Below, piece by piece: positions 45,483 to 55,609 of a stretch of 64,000 nt of DNA; within the stretch, counting starts at the first letter, position 1; every line of letters begins with the position of its first letter. Both the position numbers and the translations under genes were made by a program. The notes beneath the pieces were generated by a model. That model saw only the letters and a list, made by a program, of their open reading frames with translations. It searched no databases and had not been told where the DNA came from. The DNA comes from Hyphomonadaceae bacterium (lineage in GTDB: Bacteria > Pseudomonadota > Alphaproteobacteria > Caulobacterales > Aquidulcibacteraceae): NCBI GenBank assembly GCA_016791365.1, contig JAEUMT010000005.1, positions 28,394 through 92,393 on the forward strand, given 5' to 3'.

Positions 45483-46822
45483 GCGCTGGCGCTTGCGGGT
45501 GTTGGTTGTCGTTTCTGCAGTGACAACAAGTAAAGCGTGTAGCCGCAGATCAGGCCGTAGAGGATATTCCCCTCGACCATCCACATCGGCATCGTCGCCA
45601 TGTTGAGCACGATGTAGCTTAAATGCGCGCCGACCAGGACGCCGCCCTGGCGGTGCTTCACGCGCAGCGCCGAGACCAGCATCGACATCCAGACCCACAG
45701 GATCACGACGACGCCGACGGCGCCGTATTCGTAAAGGTAGTTGACGAGCGTGTTGTGGGCATAGAGCGGGAAAGTGTCGTTCCAGGATTCCGGGCCGAAA
45801 CCGATGACGTATTCGGCCAGATCGCCTTGCATCCAGGCGTAGATGTAATTGCTCCAGATCGCAGGCCTGCCAGAGAGCAGGCGGCCTTCTTCGACTGTAT
45901 ATTCGCTGGGCGGCTTGAAGAAATTGACGTCGCCGGAGGTGGCGACGGTCACGTCGCTGAAGCGCTCCGCGAGCAGCAAGCTCAGGACGCCAAGGCCGAT
46001 CGCGGCGACGACGATGAGGGCGCTGACTACAAAAGGCCGGTCTCTCCACGGAAATTGTCTGAGCGACGACGAGGCAAAGAACATCAGCAAAAGCGGCGCG
46101 ATCGCCACCAAAGTCGTGCGGTAGTTGGCGAGGACGATACCGGCGACACAGGTGACTACGATTGCGAAGCGGAGCTGGCGGTTGATGCCGGTTGTGAAGC
46201 AAGCGGCTGTGAGGCAGGTCGCCAGAATGACCGAGAAGGCCGCTTCGTGGTTGTAGCCGCCAATGTAGCTGATGTCGTTGATATCGGTCTCGGTCATCTT
46301 GCCATAACCGAAGACCACCGAAATCAGCTGCCACACGACCACCGGGAAGAACGCCCACAGCATCGAGGCCATGAAGTCGCCGCCGCGCGCGCGGCTCATC
46401 GCGCCGTAAGTCGCGAGAATAATAACGATCAGATAACCGTGCTTGGTGATGACGGTGATGAGACCCGAGGTGAACCCGCCATTGCCGAGCGCGCTGATGA
46501 TCGCGAGGGCGATGAGGACGTAGAACGGCAGCAGGAACCGCAGCGTCAGGTGCCGCAGGTTGATGTTCATCAGGCCGATGACAAAGATTCCGATCGACGC
46601 CAGTGCGTTCGCTGACATGCCCGCGGCCAGCGGACGGTAGGTAAATTGGTGAAATGCCGACATGATGTAGCGCAGCCAGGCGGCGCCGACGACGAATGCG
46701 CCGGCGCGGTCGCGCATGCGCACCATCACGAACAAGATGATTAACAAGCTGAGGATCGCGACCGGGTACAGGAAGTACGCGGGTAGCGCTGGCGAACCTG
46801 CGCCGAGCTCGTTCGACATCAT
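45479..46822 (-). CDS. O-antigen ligase/polymerase family protein (Wzy-like)
   Basis: 447-residue integral membrane protein with about ten to twelve hydrophobic helices and a large periplasmic loop between about residues 285 and 350. The loop ends in FGPESWNDTFPLYAHNTLVNYLYEYGAVG, the H-N containing segment conserved in Wzy_C/WaaL proteins. It probably polymerises repeat units in this locus. It is the only gene on the minus strand between asnB and the GT2 gene. Confidence 0.87.
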   Translation of the reverse strand: MMSNELGAGSPALPAYFLYPVAILSLLIILFVMVRMRDRAGAFVVGAAWLRYIMSAFHQFTYRPLAAGMSANALASIGIFVIGLMNINLRHLTLRFLLPFYVLIALAIISALGNGGFTSGLITVITKHGYLIVIILATYGAMSRARGGDFMASMLWAFFPVVVWQLISVVFGYGKMTETDINDISYIGGYNHEAAFSVILATCLTAACFTTGINRQLRFAIVVTCVAGIVLANYRTTLVAIAPLLLMFFASSSLRQFPWRDRPFVVSALIVVAAIGLGVLSLLLAERFSDVTVATSGDVNFFKPPSEYTVEEGRLLSGRPAIWSNYIYAWMQGDLAEYVIGFGPESWNDTFPLYAHNTLVNYLYEYGAVGVVVILWVWMSMLVSALRVKHRQGGVLVGAHLSYIVLNMATMPMWMVEGNILYGLICGYTLYLLSLQKRQPTPASASA

Positions 46823-46971
46823 GACCGGTTACTCAGCCCATTAGACGTTGCGCCGCACTGCATTTCACTTGTGGGGCGCCTCGTACATCGTAAGCAAGAC
46901 TTGTGCGGCGCGCGTGGATCGGCTCTTGCTTGCCGGATGCGGTTGCCCGGGCAGATTCGAGGAGGAGCAGC

Positions 46972-48114
46972 GTGACGAGACGCAAACGCGCGCTCTTCTT
47001 GATTAATTCGCTCACCGGCGGCGGCGCCGAACGGGTGATGTGCACGCTCTTGCGCCATTCCGAGCCGGAGCGCGACGAGTTCGATATTTCGCTGGCGGTC
47101 TTGGACAAGGAGCAGGCCGGAAATTCCGCTCCAGATTGGGTCGATGTTCACCAATTTGACTGCCGGTTTTCGATGGCCCGGAGCATCATGGCGGTGCGTC
47201 AGCTGCACGCCGCGCTGCAGCCGGACGTTTCCCTGAGCTTCCTGACGCGGGCAAATATCGCCAACGTGATTAATGCGCGCACGCCGTGCGTGATCAGCGA
47301 GCGGGCGCATACGTCGCATCATTTTGCCAAGGGTCTGCGCGGCGCTGTTTCGCGGACGATGGTGCGGGCCGTCTATCCTCGCGCCTCGCGCGTCATCGCC
47401 GTCTCTGACGGTGTCGCGCGCGATTTGCGTGACAATTTCGGCGTGCCGGAAAGCACGCTGGTCAGCATTCCGAACCCTGTCGATGCCGATGCAATCAAGG
47501 AAAAGGCGAAAGAGGCGCCGACGATCGCGATCGACGCGCCCTTTATCATGTCGGCGGGCCGACTGGTGTCCGTGAAGAATTTCGCGATGCTGATAAGGGC
47601 TTTCGCGGCGGCGGGCGGCGATCGCAAATTGCTGATTGCCGGCGAAGGCGAAGAGCGCGGCGCGCTTGAGCAGCTGGCGCGTGAACTGGGCGTCGCAGAG
47701 CGCGTCATCCTGCCCGGCTATGTCGCCAACCCTTATCCCATGATGGCGGCGGCGGACATCTTCATCTTGTCGTCGGATTCAGAGGGCTACCCGAATGCGC
47801 TTATCGAGGGCATGGCCGTGGGGCGCCCCGTGATCGCGACAAACTGCAATTCGGGGCCGTCGGAAATTCTGGCCGGCAAGCCGCGTGTCGCGGTCAGCGG
47901 AATCACATATGCCGAGCACGGCGTGCTTGTGCCCGTTGACAACGCCGATGCGATGGCTGAGGCGATCCGCACTTTGGACGATCCAAAAAAGCGTGCGGAT
48001 TATGGTGAGAAGGCCGCGGCGCGCGCGGCGTCATTTAGCGCGGGCGCGATCAAAGACCGTTATTGGGATGTGCTACGCGAGGCGATGAACGCTGCGCCGA
48101 CGCATAAGCGTTAA
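46972..48114 (+). CDS. Glycosyltransferase family 4 (GT-B)
   Basis: 380-residue glycosyltransferase starting MTRRKRALFLINSLTGGGAERV (initiated by GTG), where GGGAERV is the typical GT4 acceptor-site start. Donor domain with MSAGRLVSVKNF and SDSEGYPNALIEGMAVGRPVIA (E-x7-E). The GTG at 46972 has a strong AGGAGGAGC ribosome site, so an opening at 46903 is rejected. Followed 4 bp later by a pyruvyl transferase gene. Confidence 0.9.
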   Translation: MTRRKRALFLINSLTGGGAERVMCTLLRHSEPERDEFDISLAVLDKEQAGNSAPDWVDVHQFDCRFSMARSIMAVRQLHAALQPDVSLSFLTRANIANVINARTPCVISERAHTSHHFAKGLRGAVSRTMVRAVYPRASRVIAVSDGVARDLRDNFGVPESTLVSIPNPVDADAIKEKAKEAPTIAIDAPFIMSAGRLVSVKNFAMLIRAFAAAGGDRKLLIAGEGEERGALEQLARELGVAERVILPGYVANPYPMMAAADIFILSSDSEGYPNALIEGMAVGRPVIATNCNSGPSEILAGKPRVAVSGITYAEHGVLVPVDNADAMAEAIRTLDDPKKRADYGEKAAARAASFSAGAIKDRYWDVLREAMNAAPTHKR

Positions 48115-48118
48115 CGCC

Positions 48119-49279
48119 ATGCGCATCGGTATTTTCGGCGGCTACGGCACGGGCAATTTCGGCAACGACGCATCGTTCGAAGCGCTGCGCGATTTCCTGC
48201 GTGCGGAAATGCCGGATGCGGATATCTCCGCGATCTGCAGCAAGCCTGAGCCAACGGCAAAACGCTTCAACGTGAAGGCCGTTGGGATCGCCGCGCCGCG
48301 TCCGGAAGGCATTTGGCGCAAGCTCGATACGCTGATGCTGCGCCAGCCGAGCACGTGGCGAAACTGGGCGCGCACGCTGAAATTGCTCAACGATTACGAC
48401 GTGATCCTTTCAGGCGGGACGGGCGTGTTCGACGATTTTCGCGATACGCCGTTGGGGTGGCCGAGCGTGCTGTTGCGTTGGTGTTTGGCCGCGCGCATGA
48501 AGCGTGTGCAGTGGCGCTTCATCAGCGTTGGCGCAGGTCCAATCGTGAATCCGATCGGGCGTGAGATGATGAAGCTCGCGGGTTCGCTGGCGCGTCAGCG
48601 GCTCTATCGTGACGAAGATTCCTATCAGTTCATGCAAGAGCTCGGCGTTGATGGGCCGGACGACGGCGTCGTGCCTGACCTGGCGTTTTTGCTGGCGCCA
48701 GTGGCTGATGCGGCGCGTCCCGCGGGCGAACCGCTGGTCGTGGGCGTCGGCATGATGACGTATCATGGCTGGCATTCGAGCGCGGGCGTTTATGAGGCGT
48801 ACATCGATCTGCATGTGCGGCTGATCGAATGGTTGCAGGCGCAGGGCTACGGCGTGCGCATGATCCTCGGACAGACGCCAGCCGATGTTGGCGCCGCGCG
48901 CGATGTGGATGCGCGCTTGAAGCAGAAGGCGCTTACGCCGTTTGAAGAAAACGCGACGTCGATCCACGATGCGATGGCGGTGATCGCCGGGACGGATCTG
49001 GTGATCGCTTCGCGCTATCACGTGCAGATCGCGGCGCTGAAGATGGGGCGGCCGCTGATCGGATTGAGCTACGGGCCGAAAACCGATGCGCTGATGGCGG
49101 ATGTCGGGCTCAGCGAATTTTGCCAGGATCTGGATCACGTCGACTTTGATCGCCTGACGCGGCAGGTCGAGAAGATGGTCGCTGGCCGTGAAAGCTACGC
49201 CGCGCAAGTGCGTGAGAAGGTGGCGGCAATGAAGGCGAAACTGGTCACTGCGCTGAAGGCGCTTGATCTCAACACCTAG
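48119..49279 (+). CDS. Polysaccharide pyruvyl transferase family protein
   Basis: 386-residue CsaB/WcaK-type enzyme (PS_pyruv_trans). IGIFGGYGTGNFGND at the N terminus, VILSGGTGVFDDFRDTP, VGAGPIVNP and a C-terminal VIASRYHVQIAALKMGRPLIG. It would place a pyruvate ketal on a sugar of the polymer, adding negative charge. It directly follows the GT4 gene. Confidence 0.9.
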   Translation: MRIGIFGGYGTGNFGNDASFEALRDFLRAEMPDADISAICSKPEPTAKRFNVKAVGIAAPRPEGIWRKLDTLMLRQPSTWRNWARTLKLLNDYDVILSGGTGVFDDFRDTPLGWPSVLLRWCLAARMKRVQWRFISVGAGPIVNPIGREMMKLAGSLARQRLYRDEDSYQFMQELGVDGPDDGVVPDLAFLLAPVADAARPAGEPLVVGVGMMTYHGWHSSAGVYEAYIDLHVRLIEWLQAQGYGVRMILGQTPADVGAARDVDARLKQKALTPFEENATSIHDAMAVIAGTDLVIASRYHVQIAALKMGRPLIGLSYGPKTDALMADVGLSEFCQDLDHVDFDRLTRQVEKMVAGRESYAAQVREKVAAMKAKLVTALKALDLNT

Positions 49280-49308
49280 AAGCGCCGCGCTCCATAAAAG
49301 AGGCGAGA

Positions 49309-50322
49309 CTAGCTTGCGGCGGTGGTGGCGTCCGCCGGCCAACGCGGCGGCGCTTGCGGGCGCTTCACGCGCTTCAAGAACAAATAGTACGGCCACACCG
49401 CGACCGACGCGATGAAGTCCAGCAGGTTTGGCTTGTGGCCGCGCGAGGCAAGGCGGCCCAGGTCGCGCTTGGCGATGGCGCCGGAACCAGAGACAGCCCA
49501 GAACAGAATGCGCCGGTAAAACACGCGCAGGAAGCGGTTCAGCACGCGCTTGTATTCGGTGTTTGAAAGTGCGGCGGGGCCGTAGCGCTCGATGAAGAGC
49601 AGCTTCTCCCAGATCACCGCTTTAACTTTAGGCGCCAGCGTGAACACAAGTGAGCCGGAATCTGGGTGGCGGATCGTGTCGGCGATGTATTTGTGCACGA
49701 AGCCCGCGCGCTTGCCGCGCGAGAGCGTGCGGCAGACCGAGGCGATGTAGCACTCGACGATATCGTTCGGATAAAAATCCTCGCCCGCGCGCATGGCGTC
49801 GGTGCGGAAGAGCACGTGCGCCGTGGGGATGTGCGCTTCGTCCGAGAGGAAGCGGGCCAGCATGTTGCCGGACTCATAGAAGGTGCATTCCGGCGGGAAG
49901 TTGTGCGTCCGCAACTCGCCGTTCATCTTCTCGATGCCGGCAACCATGACGATCGTCTCGTCCGCGAGCGCGACGTCCATCATGTCAGCGATGGCGTTAG
50001 GGGGCATGGTGTCGTCCGCATGCAGCATGCGGAAGTGGGTGGCCTCTGGCGGGATCAGAGAGGCGACTTTGTTGGAGTTCTGTTGGAAGGTGACTGTCTC
50101 GGGGTTCCGGATCGTGATGATTGGCACGCCGGCGTTGGCGTAGCGGGCAATGATCTCAGGGGTCGCGTCGGTGCTGGCGTTGTCGACGATGCAGTGGACC
50201 AGCGGCCGGTAGGTCTGCGCCTGAACCGCCTTGATCGCGTTTTCGACGTGCCGCTCACCATTATAGCAAGGCGTGATCACCGCCACGAGCGGCCTGGCCG
50301 GAGAGGGGGAGGTAGCGGTCAT
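49309..50322 (-). CDS. Glycosyltransferase family 2
   Basis: 337-residue GT-A enzyme. AVITPCYNGERHVENAIKAV start, CIVDNASTDATPE nucleotide-sugar site and LHADDTMPP (DxD-type metal site). A hydrophobic stretch near the C terminus may associate with the membrane. Convergent with the pyruvyl transferase gene. Confidence 0.9.
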   Translation of the reverse strand: MTATSPSPARPLVAVITPCYNGERHVENAIKAVQAQTYRPLVHCIVDNASTDATPEIIARYANAGVPIITIRNPETVTFQQNSNKVASLIPPEATHFRMLHADDTMPPNAIADMMDVALADETIVMVAGIEKMNGELRTHNFPPECTFYESGNMLARFLSDEAHIPTAHVLFRTDAMRAGEDFYPNDIVECYIASVCRTLSRGKRAGFVHKYIADTIRHPDSGSLVFTLAPKVKAVIWEKLLFIERYGPAALSNTEYKRVLNRFLRVFYRRILFWAVSGSGAIAKRDLGRLASRGHKPNLLDFIASVAVWPYYLFLKRVKRPQAPPRWPADATTAAS

Positions 50323-50423
50323 GAACCCGGAGCATGCTGGTTATCCCGCACGCCGGGATATTTTTCAGTGCTGCCAGAGCAATAGTCGGGCCGTCAAAGC
50401 CCATCGGGAAGACGTTGGGCGGG

Positions 50424-50633
50424 TTAGTCAAAAAGGCTCACGAAGGCCAGCACGATCCAGCCCAGGCCGGCCCAAAGAGCCAGGCTAACGCTCACTGCAC
50501 CTAAGATTGAAAAAGCCATCGGCCAACGCTTCTGAGTTGCGCGCGGCGCCGGCGGCGAGCCGACGTGCACTTCGGCCTTCGGGAGGGCCGCGTGGGGGAC
50601 CGTGTAAGCCAACTTCTCTGCCCGCTTGCTCAC
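50424..50633 (-). CDS. Small protein with C-terminal membrane helix
   Basis: About 69 residues: a polar Pro-containing N-terminal half and a hydrophobic end (MAFSILGAVSVSLALWAGLG and onward, ending FVSLFD). The start is GTG at 50633 (or TTG at 50642); neither has a clear ribosome site. Unrecognised, lies between the GT2 gene and the divergent kinase gene. Confidence 0.5.
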   Translation of the reverse strand: MSKRAEKLAYTVPHAALPKAEVHVGSPPAPRATQKRWPMAFSILGAVSVSLALWAGLGWIVLAFVSLFD

Positions 50634-50642
50634 TATCCACAA

Positions 50643-51212
50643 CCGCCAGAATTGACGTCCCGCGACTTAAGTCTCGGGCGCTAGCTGGAAAGTTGATGGG
50701 CCAGAATGATCTTCTTTACTCAGTTAAATTTCGGACAATTTTCAGTCGATCCTGGGGGTAACGCAGTCCGTCGTGTCCGGTTCCAGCTAATTCCGCCGCC
50801 AGGTTTTGCGCGACCGGGAATAAACTCTGACGCGCAACGTAGCTGTAGTCGAAATTCCCCAACCACGCGAATTGAATCCTAAGTGCGTTTTGCAGGATCA
50901 CCCGATTAGGTGATGCGTGCGCCATGCGCGCGATGATCGCGCCCCGTGAGCTGCGGTGCACGCTGGTGTCGGAGAGCTTTCGCGTTGATGCCGAGCGACG
51001 TCTTTTGTCGAGTGTGCTTTGACTTCGTTCGACGCGAGATTTCCGCGACGCAAAAGCGACACGCGTGGCGTTTTCACCAAGGGTGAGCATAGAATTCTTA
51101 ACTGTGCGCTTTGTGCCAACTTAAGACGTGCTAAGCCGAAGCCTGCTGGCTGAGTAATTGCTTTCTCCGCACGAAGGTCCGCCGAGAACCGCGCGGGCAA
51201 GGAACGCCGAAC
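50643..51212. other. 570-bp intergenic region upstream of the tyrosine kinase gene
   Basis: No supported gene. Base composition is visibly lower in G+C than its surroundings (runs such as CTTTACTCAGTTAAATTTCGGACAATTTTC and AGCATAGAATTCTTAACTG are broken across it). It probably contains the promoter for the kinase/sugar transferase genes. A 124-codon minus-strand frame at 50716-51090 lacks a ribosome site and any recognisable feature. Confidence 0.5.
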
Positions 51213-53405
51213 ATGAACGTGATTGCCATTCGCAAACCCACGGGTGAGATGAATCTCCCACCCGAGGAGGGGGGCGAACTCGGTACGTTCAGCTTGAAGT
51301 GGATCTTCGAGTTTCTGCTCCGCCGCTGGATGTTGATCGCGGCGATCGGTGCGGTTGCGTTCGCGCTCGCGTTCACGGTTTTCATGATCCAGCCGCCGCA
51401 ATACAGCGCGACCGCTTTGGTGATGATGAGCGGCGGCGGCGAACAATTGCCAGGCCCGCAAACGCCCACCGGGCGCGCCGATGCGCCGCCCAGCGCGCCG
51501 GTTGTCGACTCCCAACTCGAGGTTCTGCGCTCCGACATGCTGACGGGCCGTCTGGTTGACGCTCTGAGCCTCATGGATGACCCGGAATGGAACGCGGCGC
51601 TGGATGATCGCGACGCGCCGCTGGCCACAGACCAGAGCCCGGCCGCCCAAGCCTATCGCGCGGAAGTGCGCCAGGCGGTCGTGAAAGCCGTTGGCGGCGC
51701 GATCAGCGTCCGCCGCCGCGGCCTGACCTACGCTGCTGAGGTATCGGCAACGTCGCAAAGCCCGGAGCGGGCGGCCGCGCTTGCCAATCATCTGGTTGAG
51801 CAATTCCAGCGCTATCAGATCGAAGCGCGCATCGAGAGCGCTGCGCGGGCCAACACCTGGCTGTCATCGCGCCTTCAAGAGCTGCGCACGGACGTCCAGA
51901 CCAAGGAAAGCGAAGTCGAGCAATACCGCGCCTCCACGGGCCTGGTTTCGACGCAGGGCGCGTTCCTGATCGAGCAGCAGATTACAGACGCGCAGACCTC
52001 CCTCGCGCAAGCGCGCGGAGAGCTCTCGGAGCGCCAGGCGCGCTACTCGCAGCTCCAGGAGATGGTTGCACAGGGCGGTTCAGCCGACACGCTCGGGACC
52101 GTCATGAACTCGGTGGTGATCTCGCAGCTTCGTTCGCAGGAAGCCATGGTCGCCCGCCAACTCGCTGACTATCAGACCCGTTATGGCGAAGCTCACCCGG
52201 CGATCGCCAACGTGCGCGCTGAACTGGCGGACATCCGCACGCAGATCGCGGCCGAGACGCGCCGTATCCAGGCCGGCATGCGCAACGACGTGGACATCGC
52301 CAACGCGCGCGTCATCCAGGCCCAGGCCTCGCTCGATGCGCTTCGCATGCAGATGACCGGCGGCGGGCCTGAAATGGTTCGTCTGCGGGAACTCGAACGC
52401 GAGGCCGCCGCGGCGCGAACCGTGTACGAGTCTTTCCTGCAGCGCGCGCACGAGCTTGCCGACCAGGGTACGATCAATTCGGCGCCGGCTGAACTGATCT
52501 CGGCGGCAGCCGTTCCAAATGAGAAAAGCTCGCCGCGCCTGTCGATCTCGTTTGTGCTGTCGTTCGCGCTTGGCTTGGGCCTTGGTCTGGCCGCCGCCTT
52601 CCTGGTGGAAGCGCTCGATGATGGCTTCGCCAGCTCCGATGACGTGGAGCGCAAGACCGGCGCGCCGGCGCTCGCCAGCATCCCGCAGGTTCGCCGCAGC
52701 GAGCTTCGCCAGTCGCCAACCACGTCGCAGCATCCCGCAGCCTATATGATCGAGCGGCAGATGTCGGCGTTCACGGAAGCCTTCCGCGTTCTCCGTACGA
52801 CGATCCTGTTCGCCGCCGGCCAACCGAAAACGCAGGTGGTTGCGGTAACTTCGGCGTTGCCCAATGAAGGCAAGACGACGACTTCGCTCTGCCTTGCGCG
52901 CGTTTCGGCGCTTTCCGGCCAGCGTGTTCTGCTGATCGATTGCGATCTCCGCCGCCGCTCGGTGAAGGAGGTTCTCGATATCGAACCGGATATCGGCCTT
53001 CTCCAGGTGCTTTCGGGTGAGGCGACCTGGCGCCAGGCCATGTACCTCGATGAAGCCAGCGGCATGTGCGTGCTGCCGGTCAGCGGCTCGGGCTTCACGC
53101 CGAAGGAGATTTTCGGCGCGGAGGACATGAGCCGGCTGATCGCGGAGCTCCGTGGCTCGTTCGACCTCATCGTCCTGGACTGCGCGCCGGTGCTGGCGGT
53201 GGCCGAAACCCGCGTCGCCGCGTCCCGGGCTGACGCTGTAGTGCTGGTTTCGCGTTGGCAGAAGACGCCGATGCGCGCGGTGCGCGCGGCGCTTCAACAA
53301 TTGCATGACGCCGGCGCGAACATTCGCGGCGTCGCGCTCAACGGCGTCGACCGCCGTGTGCCGGGTTATTACTCGTATCCGACGTACGACTTCAGCAAGG
53401 GCTGA
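51213..53405 (+). CDS. Polysaccharide co-polymerase/tyrosine autokinase (Wzc-like)
   Basis: 730-residue inner-membrane protein. Wzz domain between TM1 (about 43-66) and TM2 (about 443-467), with a periplasmic coiled coil between. The cytoplasmic BY-kinase domain has Walker A PNEGKTTTS with Lys554, Walker A' LLIDCDLRRR and Walker B LIVLDCAPVL. A short C-terminal Tyr cluster (GYYSYPTYDF) is the likely autophosphorylation site. It would set chain length and control export. Confidence 0.93.
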   Translation: MNVIAIRKPTGEMNLPPEEGGELGTFSLKWIFEFLLRRWMLIAAIGAVAFALAFTVFMIQPPQYSATALVMMSGGGEQLPGPQTPTGRADAPPSAPVVDSQLEVLRSDMLTGRLVDALSLMDDPEWNAALDDRDAPLATDQSPAAQAYRAEVRQAVVKAVGGAISVRRRGLTYAAEVSATSQSPERAAALANHLVEQFQRYQIEARIESAARANTWLSSRLQELRTDVQTKESEVEQYRASTGLVSTQGAFLIEQQITDAQTSLAQARGELSERQARYSQLQEMVAQGGSADTLGTVMNSVVISQLRSQEAMVARQLADYQTRYGEAHPAIANVRAELADIRTQIAAETRRIQAGMRNDVDIANARVIQAQASLDALRMQMTGGGPEMVRLRELEREAAAARTVYESFLQRAHELADQGTINSAPAELISAAAVPNEKSSPRLSISFVLSFALGLGLGLAAAFLVEALDDGFASSDDVERKTGAPALASIPQVRRSELRQSPTTSQHPAAYMIERQMSAFTEAFRVLRTTILFAAGQPKTQVVAVTSALPNEGKTTTSLCLARVSALSGQRVLLIDCDLRRRSVKEVLDIEPDIGLLQVLSGEATWRQAMYLDEASGMCVLPVSGSGFTPKEIFGAEDMSRLIAELRGSFDLIVLDCAPVLAVAETRVAASRADAVVLVSRWQKTPMRAVRAALQQLHDAGANIRGVALNGVDRRVPGYYSYPTYDFSKG

Positions 53406-53543
53406 GACGGGTTTTCGTCGGTTGCGTGTTTTCCACAGCCGTTGGGCGAATTGTTTCGCTTTGGCGCTTGCTTCGCTCACCGGGCGAGCAATGTGGAGTT
53501 TCGATACTGAGATATCAGTGAGCGCTTGCAATGAGCTCACGCG

Positions 53544-54401
53544 ATGTCTTTAAGTGAAGGTGCTGAGAGGCTCGCCACAGAAGGAGGCGAGCGACGCGGG
53601 GTTGCTATGCAGGAAACGTCGAAAGCTAGCGAAGAAGCCGCTAGCGCCGCAGCACCAGTTCGTGCGCCGACGACGTCGCGTGCGCAGCCGCGCCTCACTG
53701 CAATTTCTCCCTCCGCCACAGCGCCCACGATCGTCGAGCCCCAGGCGAAGGTCGAAGTCGTCCGCATGGCCGCGACCGAAGTCGCCGCCGATACGCAGCC
53801 CTCCCCGGTAGGCGGCTGGACGAAGCGCGCTTTCGATATCTGCGCCTCTTCATCGGCGCTGGTCGTGCTTGCGCCCTTGCTAGTCGCGACCGCGATCGCG
53901 GTGAAGATGGATAGCCCCGGCGACGCGATATTCCGCCAGGAGCGCGGCGGGTTGGGCGGCAGGACTTTCCGGATTTGGAAATTCCGCACGATGTCGGTGA
54001 TGGAAAACCGCGGCGTCGTGCAGGCCCGTCACCACGATGCACGCATTACGCGCCTCGGCTCCTTCCTGCGCCGGTCGAGCTGGGATGAGCTGCCGCAGCT
54101 GTTCAACGTGCTGCTGGGCGATATGTCGATCATCGGCCCGCGTCCGCACGCGCTCGAGCACGACATTCATTTCCACAAAGTCGACGCGACCTATCCGGAA
54201 CGTTTCACGGCGCGCCCTGGCGTTACTGGCTTGGCGCAAGTGAACGGCTGCCGCGGTCCGACGGAAACCGACGAGAAGATCAAAGCGCGCACGCGGTATG
54301 ATGTCGAATACGTGCGCAACTGGACGTGGGGCCGCGAGATCGAGATCGTGTTCGCGACGGTGGCGCTGCTGTTCTGGAAAAAAGACCCCGGCGCACTTTG
54401 A
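53544..54401 (+). CDS. Polyprenyl-phosphate sugar phosphotransferase (initiating)
   Basis: 285-residue initiating enzyme. A disordered Ala/Pro-rich N terminus (about 90 residues) is followed by one re-entrant membrane helix and the catalytic domain: KRAFDICASSSALVVLAPLL, WKFRTM, SSWDELPQLFNVLLGDMSIIGPRP and the ARPGVTGLAQVNG segment. It moves a sugar-1-phosphate onto undecaprenyl phosphate. It follows the Wzc-like gene by 138 bp. ATG at 53607 is a possible alternative start. Confidence 0.92.
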   Translation: MSLSEGAERLATEGGERRGVAMQETSKASEEAASAAAPVRAPTTSRAQPRLTAISPSATAPTIVEPQAKVEVVRMAATEVAADTQPSPVGGWTKRAFDICASSSALVVLAPLLVATAIAVKMDSPGDAIFRQERGGLGGRTFRIWKFRTMSVMENRGVVQARHHDARITRLGSFLRRSSWDELPQLFNVLLGDMSIIGPRPHALEHDIHFHKVDATYPERFTARPGVTGLAQVNGCRGPTETDEKIKARTRYDVEYVRNWTWGREIEIVFATVALLFWKKDPGAL

Positions 54402-54556
54402 GCCGGAATTAGCGCGGCGCGTGTGCGGCGCTATTTGCATGAATAAACATCAGTACGCGGACGTGTCCGGCCTTGGGGCGGGGCGCGCCCGTGGCATAGA
54501 ATAGAAGCGCCCGCATCGCTGGATACGTGCGGGCTAACGAGAGAGGCGAGAGTTCC

Positions 54557-55609
54557 ATGAAGGTGCTGTTGACAGGTTCGCGCGGGTACATCGGCACAGT
54601 GATGACGCCGATGCTGCAAAAGGCTGGGCACGAAGTCGTGGGCCTCGACGCTGACCTCTATTCGCGGTGCACCTTTGAGGACGGCGGCCAGATCGTCGAC
54701 ATCCCGACCATCATCCGCGACACGCGCGATGTGCGTTTGGAAGATGTTGAAGGCTTTGACGCGATCATTCACCTCGCGGCGCTCTCGAACGACCCGCTCA
54801 GCGATTTGAACCCTACGTTGACCTATGACGTGAACCACCTCGCGTCAGTGAAGATCGCCGAACTGGCCAAGAAGGCCGGCGTGCCGAAATTCATCTTCGC
54901 GTCGTCGTGCTCGAACTACGGCAAGACCGAAGGCGACGAGATGATCGACGAAACCGGCAAGCTCGCGCCGGTCTCGGCTTACGGTGAATCGAAGGTGCTG
55001 GTTGAGCGCGACGTGAAGCCGATGGCCGACGAAGATTTTTGCCCGGTGTTCATCCGCCCGGCGACGGCCTACGGCGTGTCACCGCGTCAGCGTTTCGACA
55101 TCGTGCTGAACAACCTCGTCGCTTGGGGCATGACCAAGGGCGTCATCCTCCTGAAGTCGGACGGCACGCCGATCCGCCCGATCGTTCACATCGAAGACAT
55201 CTCGCGCGCCTTCATCGCAGCACTCGAAGCGCCGACCGATCTGGTCCGTGGCGAAGCCTTCAACGTCGGCCAAACGGCGCACAACTACACCGTCCGCCAG
55301 ATCGCCGAGATCGTGCGCGACATCGTCCCGAACACGACGATCGAACTCACCAGCGAAGCCGGCCCGGACCCGCGCTCGTATCGCGTCAGTTTCGAGAAGA
55401 TCAAGCGCGTCCTGCCGGGCTTCCAGCCGCAATGGGATGCCGTGAAGGGCGCCGAGCAGCTCTACGCCGCTTACAAGAAGAGCGGCATCACGGTCGAGGA
55501 ATTCGAAGGCACGCGCTACAACCGCATCAAGCACATCAAGAAGCTGCTTGCGGACCAAATGCTCACCAACGAGCTGCGCCCGGGCGCCGAAGCGGTGGCC
55601 GCGGAATGA
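54557..55609 (+). CDS. NAD-dependent epimerase/dehydratase (extended SDR)
   Basis: 350-residue nucleotide-sugar SDR. Rossmann glycine motif TGSRGYIG (6-13), catalytic YGESK (Tyr142, Lys146) and SSCSNYG (117-122). The ATG at 54557 has GAGAGGCGAGAG upstream; a frame opening 30 bp earlier is rejected. It overlaps the next gene by ATGA. Specific sugar unknown; a dTDP- or CDP-hexose is likely from context. Confidence 0.9.
   Translation: MKVLLTGSRGYIGTVMTPMLQKAGHEVVGLDADLYSRCTFEDGGQIVDIPTIIRDTRDVRLEDVEGFDAIIHLAALSNDPLSDLNPTLTYDVNHLASVKIAELAKKAGVPKFIFASSCSNYGKTEGDEMIDETGKLAPVSAYGESKVLVERDVKPMADEDFCPVFIRPATAYGVSPRQRFDIVLNNLVAWGMTKGVILLKSDGTPIRPIVHIEDISRAFIAALEAPTDLVRGEAFNVGQTAHNYTVRQIAEIVRDIVPNTTIELTSEAGPDPRSYRVSFEKIKRVLPGFQPQWDAVKGAEQLYAAYKKSGITVEEFEGTRYNRIKHIKKLLADQMLTNELRPGAEAVAAE

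Noticed and set aside
44799..46358. 519-codon antisense frame over asnB and the polymerase gene
   Set aside because: Shadow frame; Arg/His-rich composition and no motifs.
50716..51090. 124-codon minus-strand frame in the intergenic region before the tyrosine kinase
   Set aside because: No ribosome site, no recognisable domain and low-complexity Arg/Ser content.
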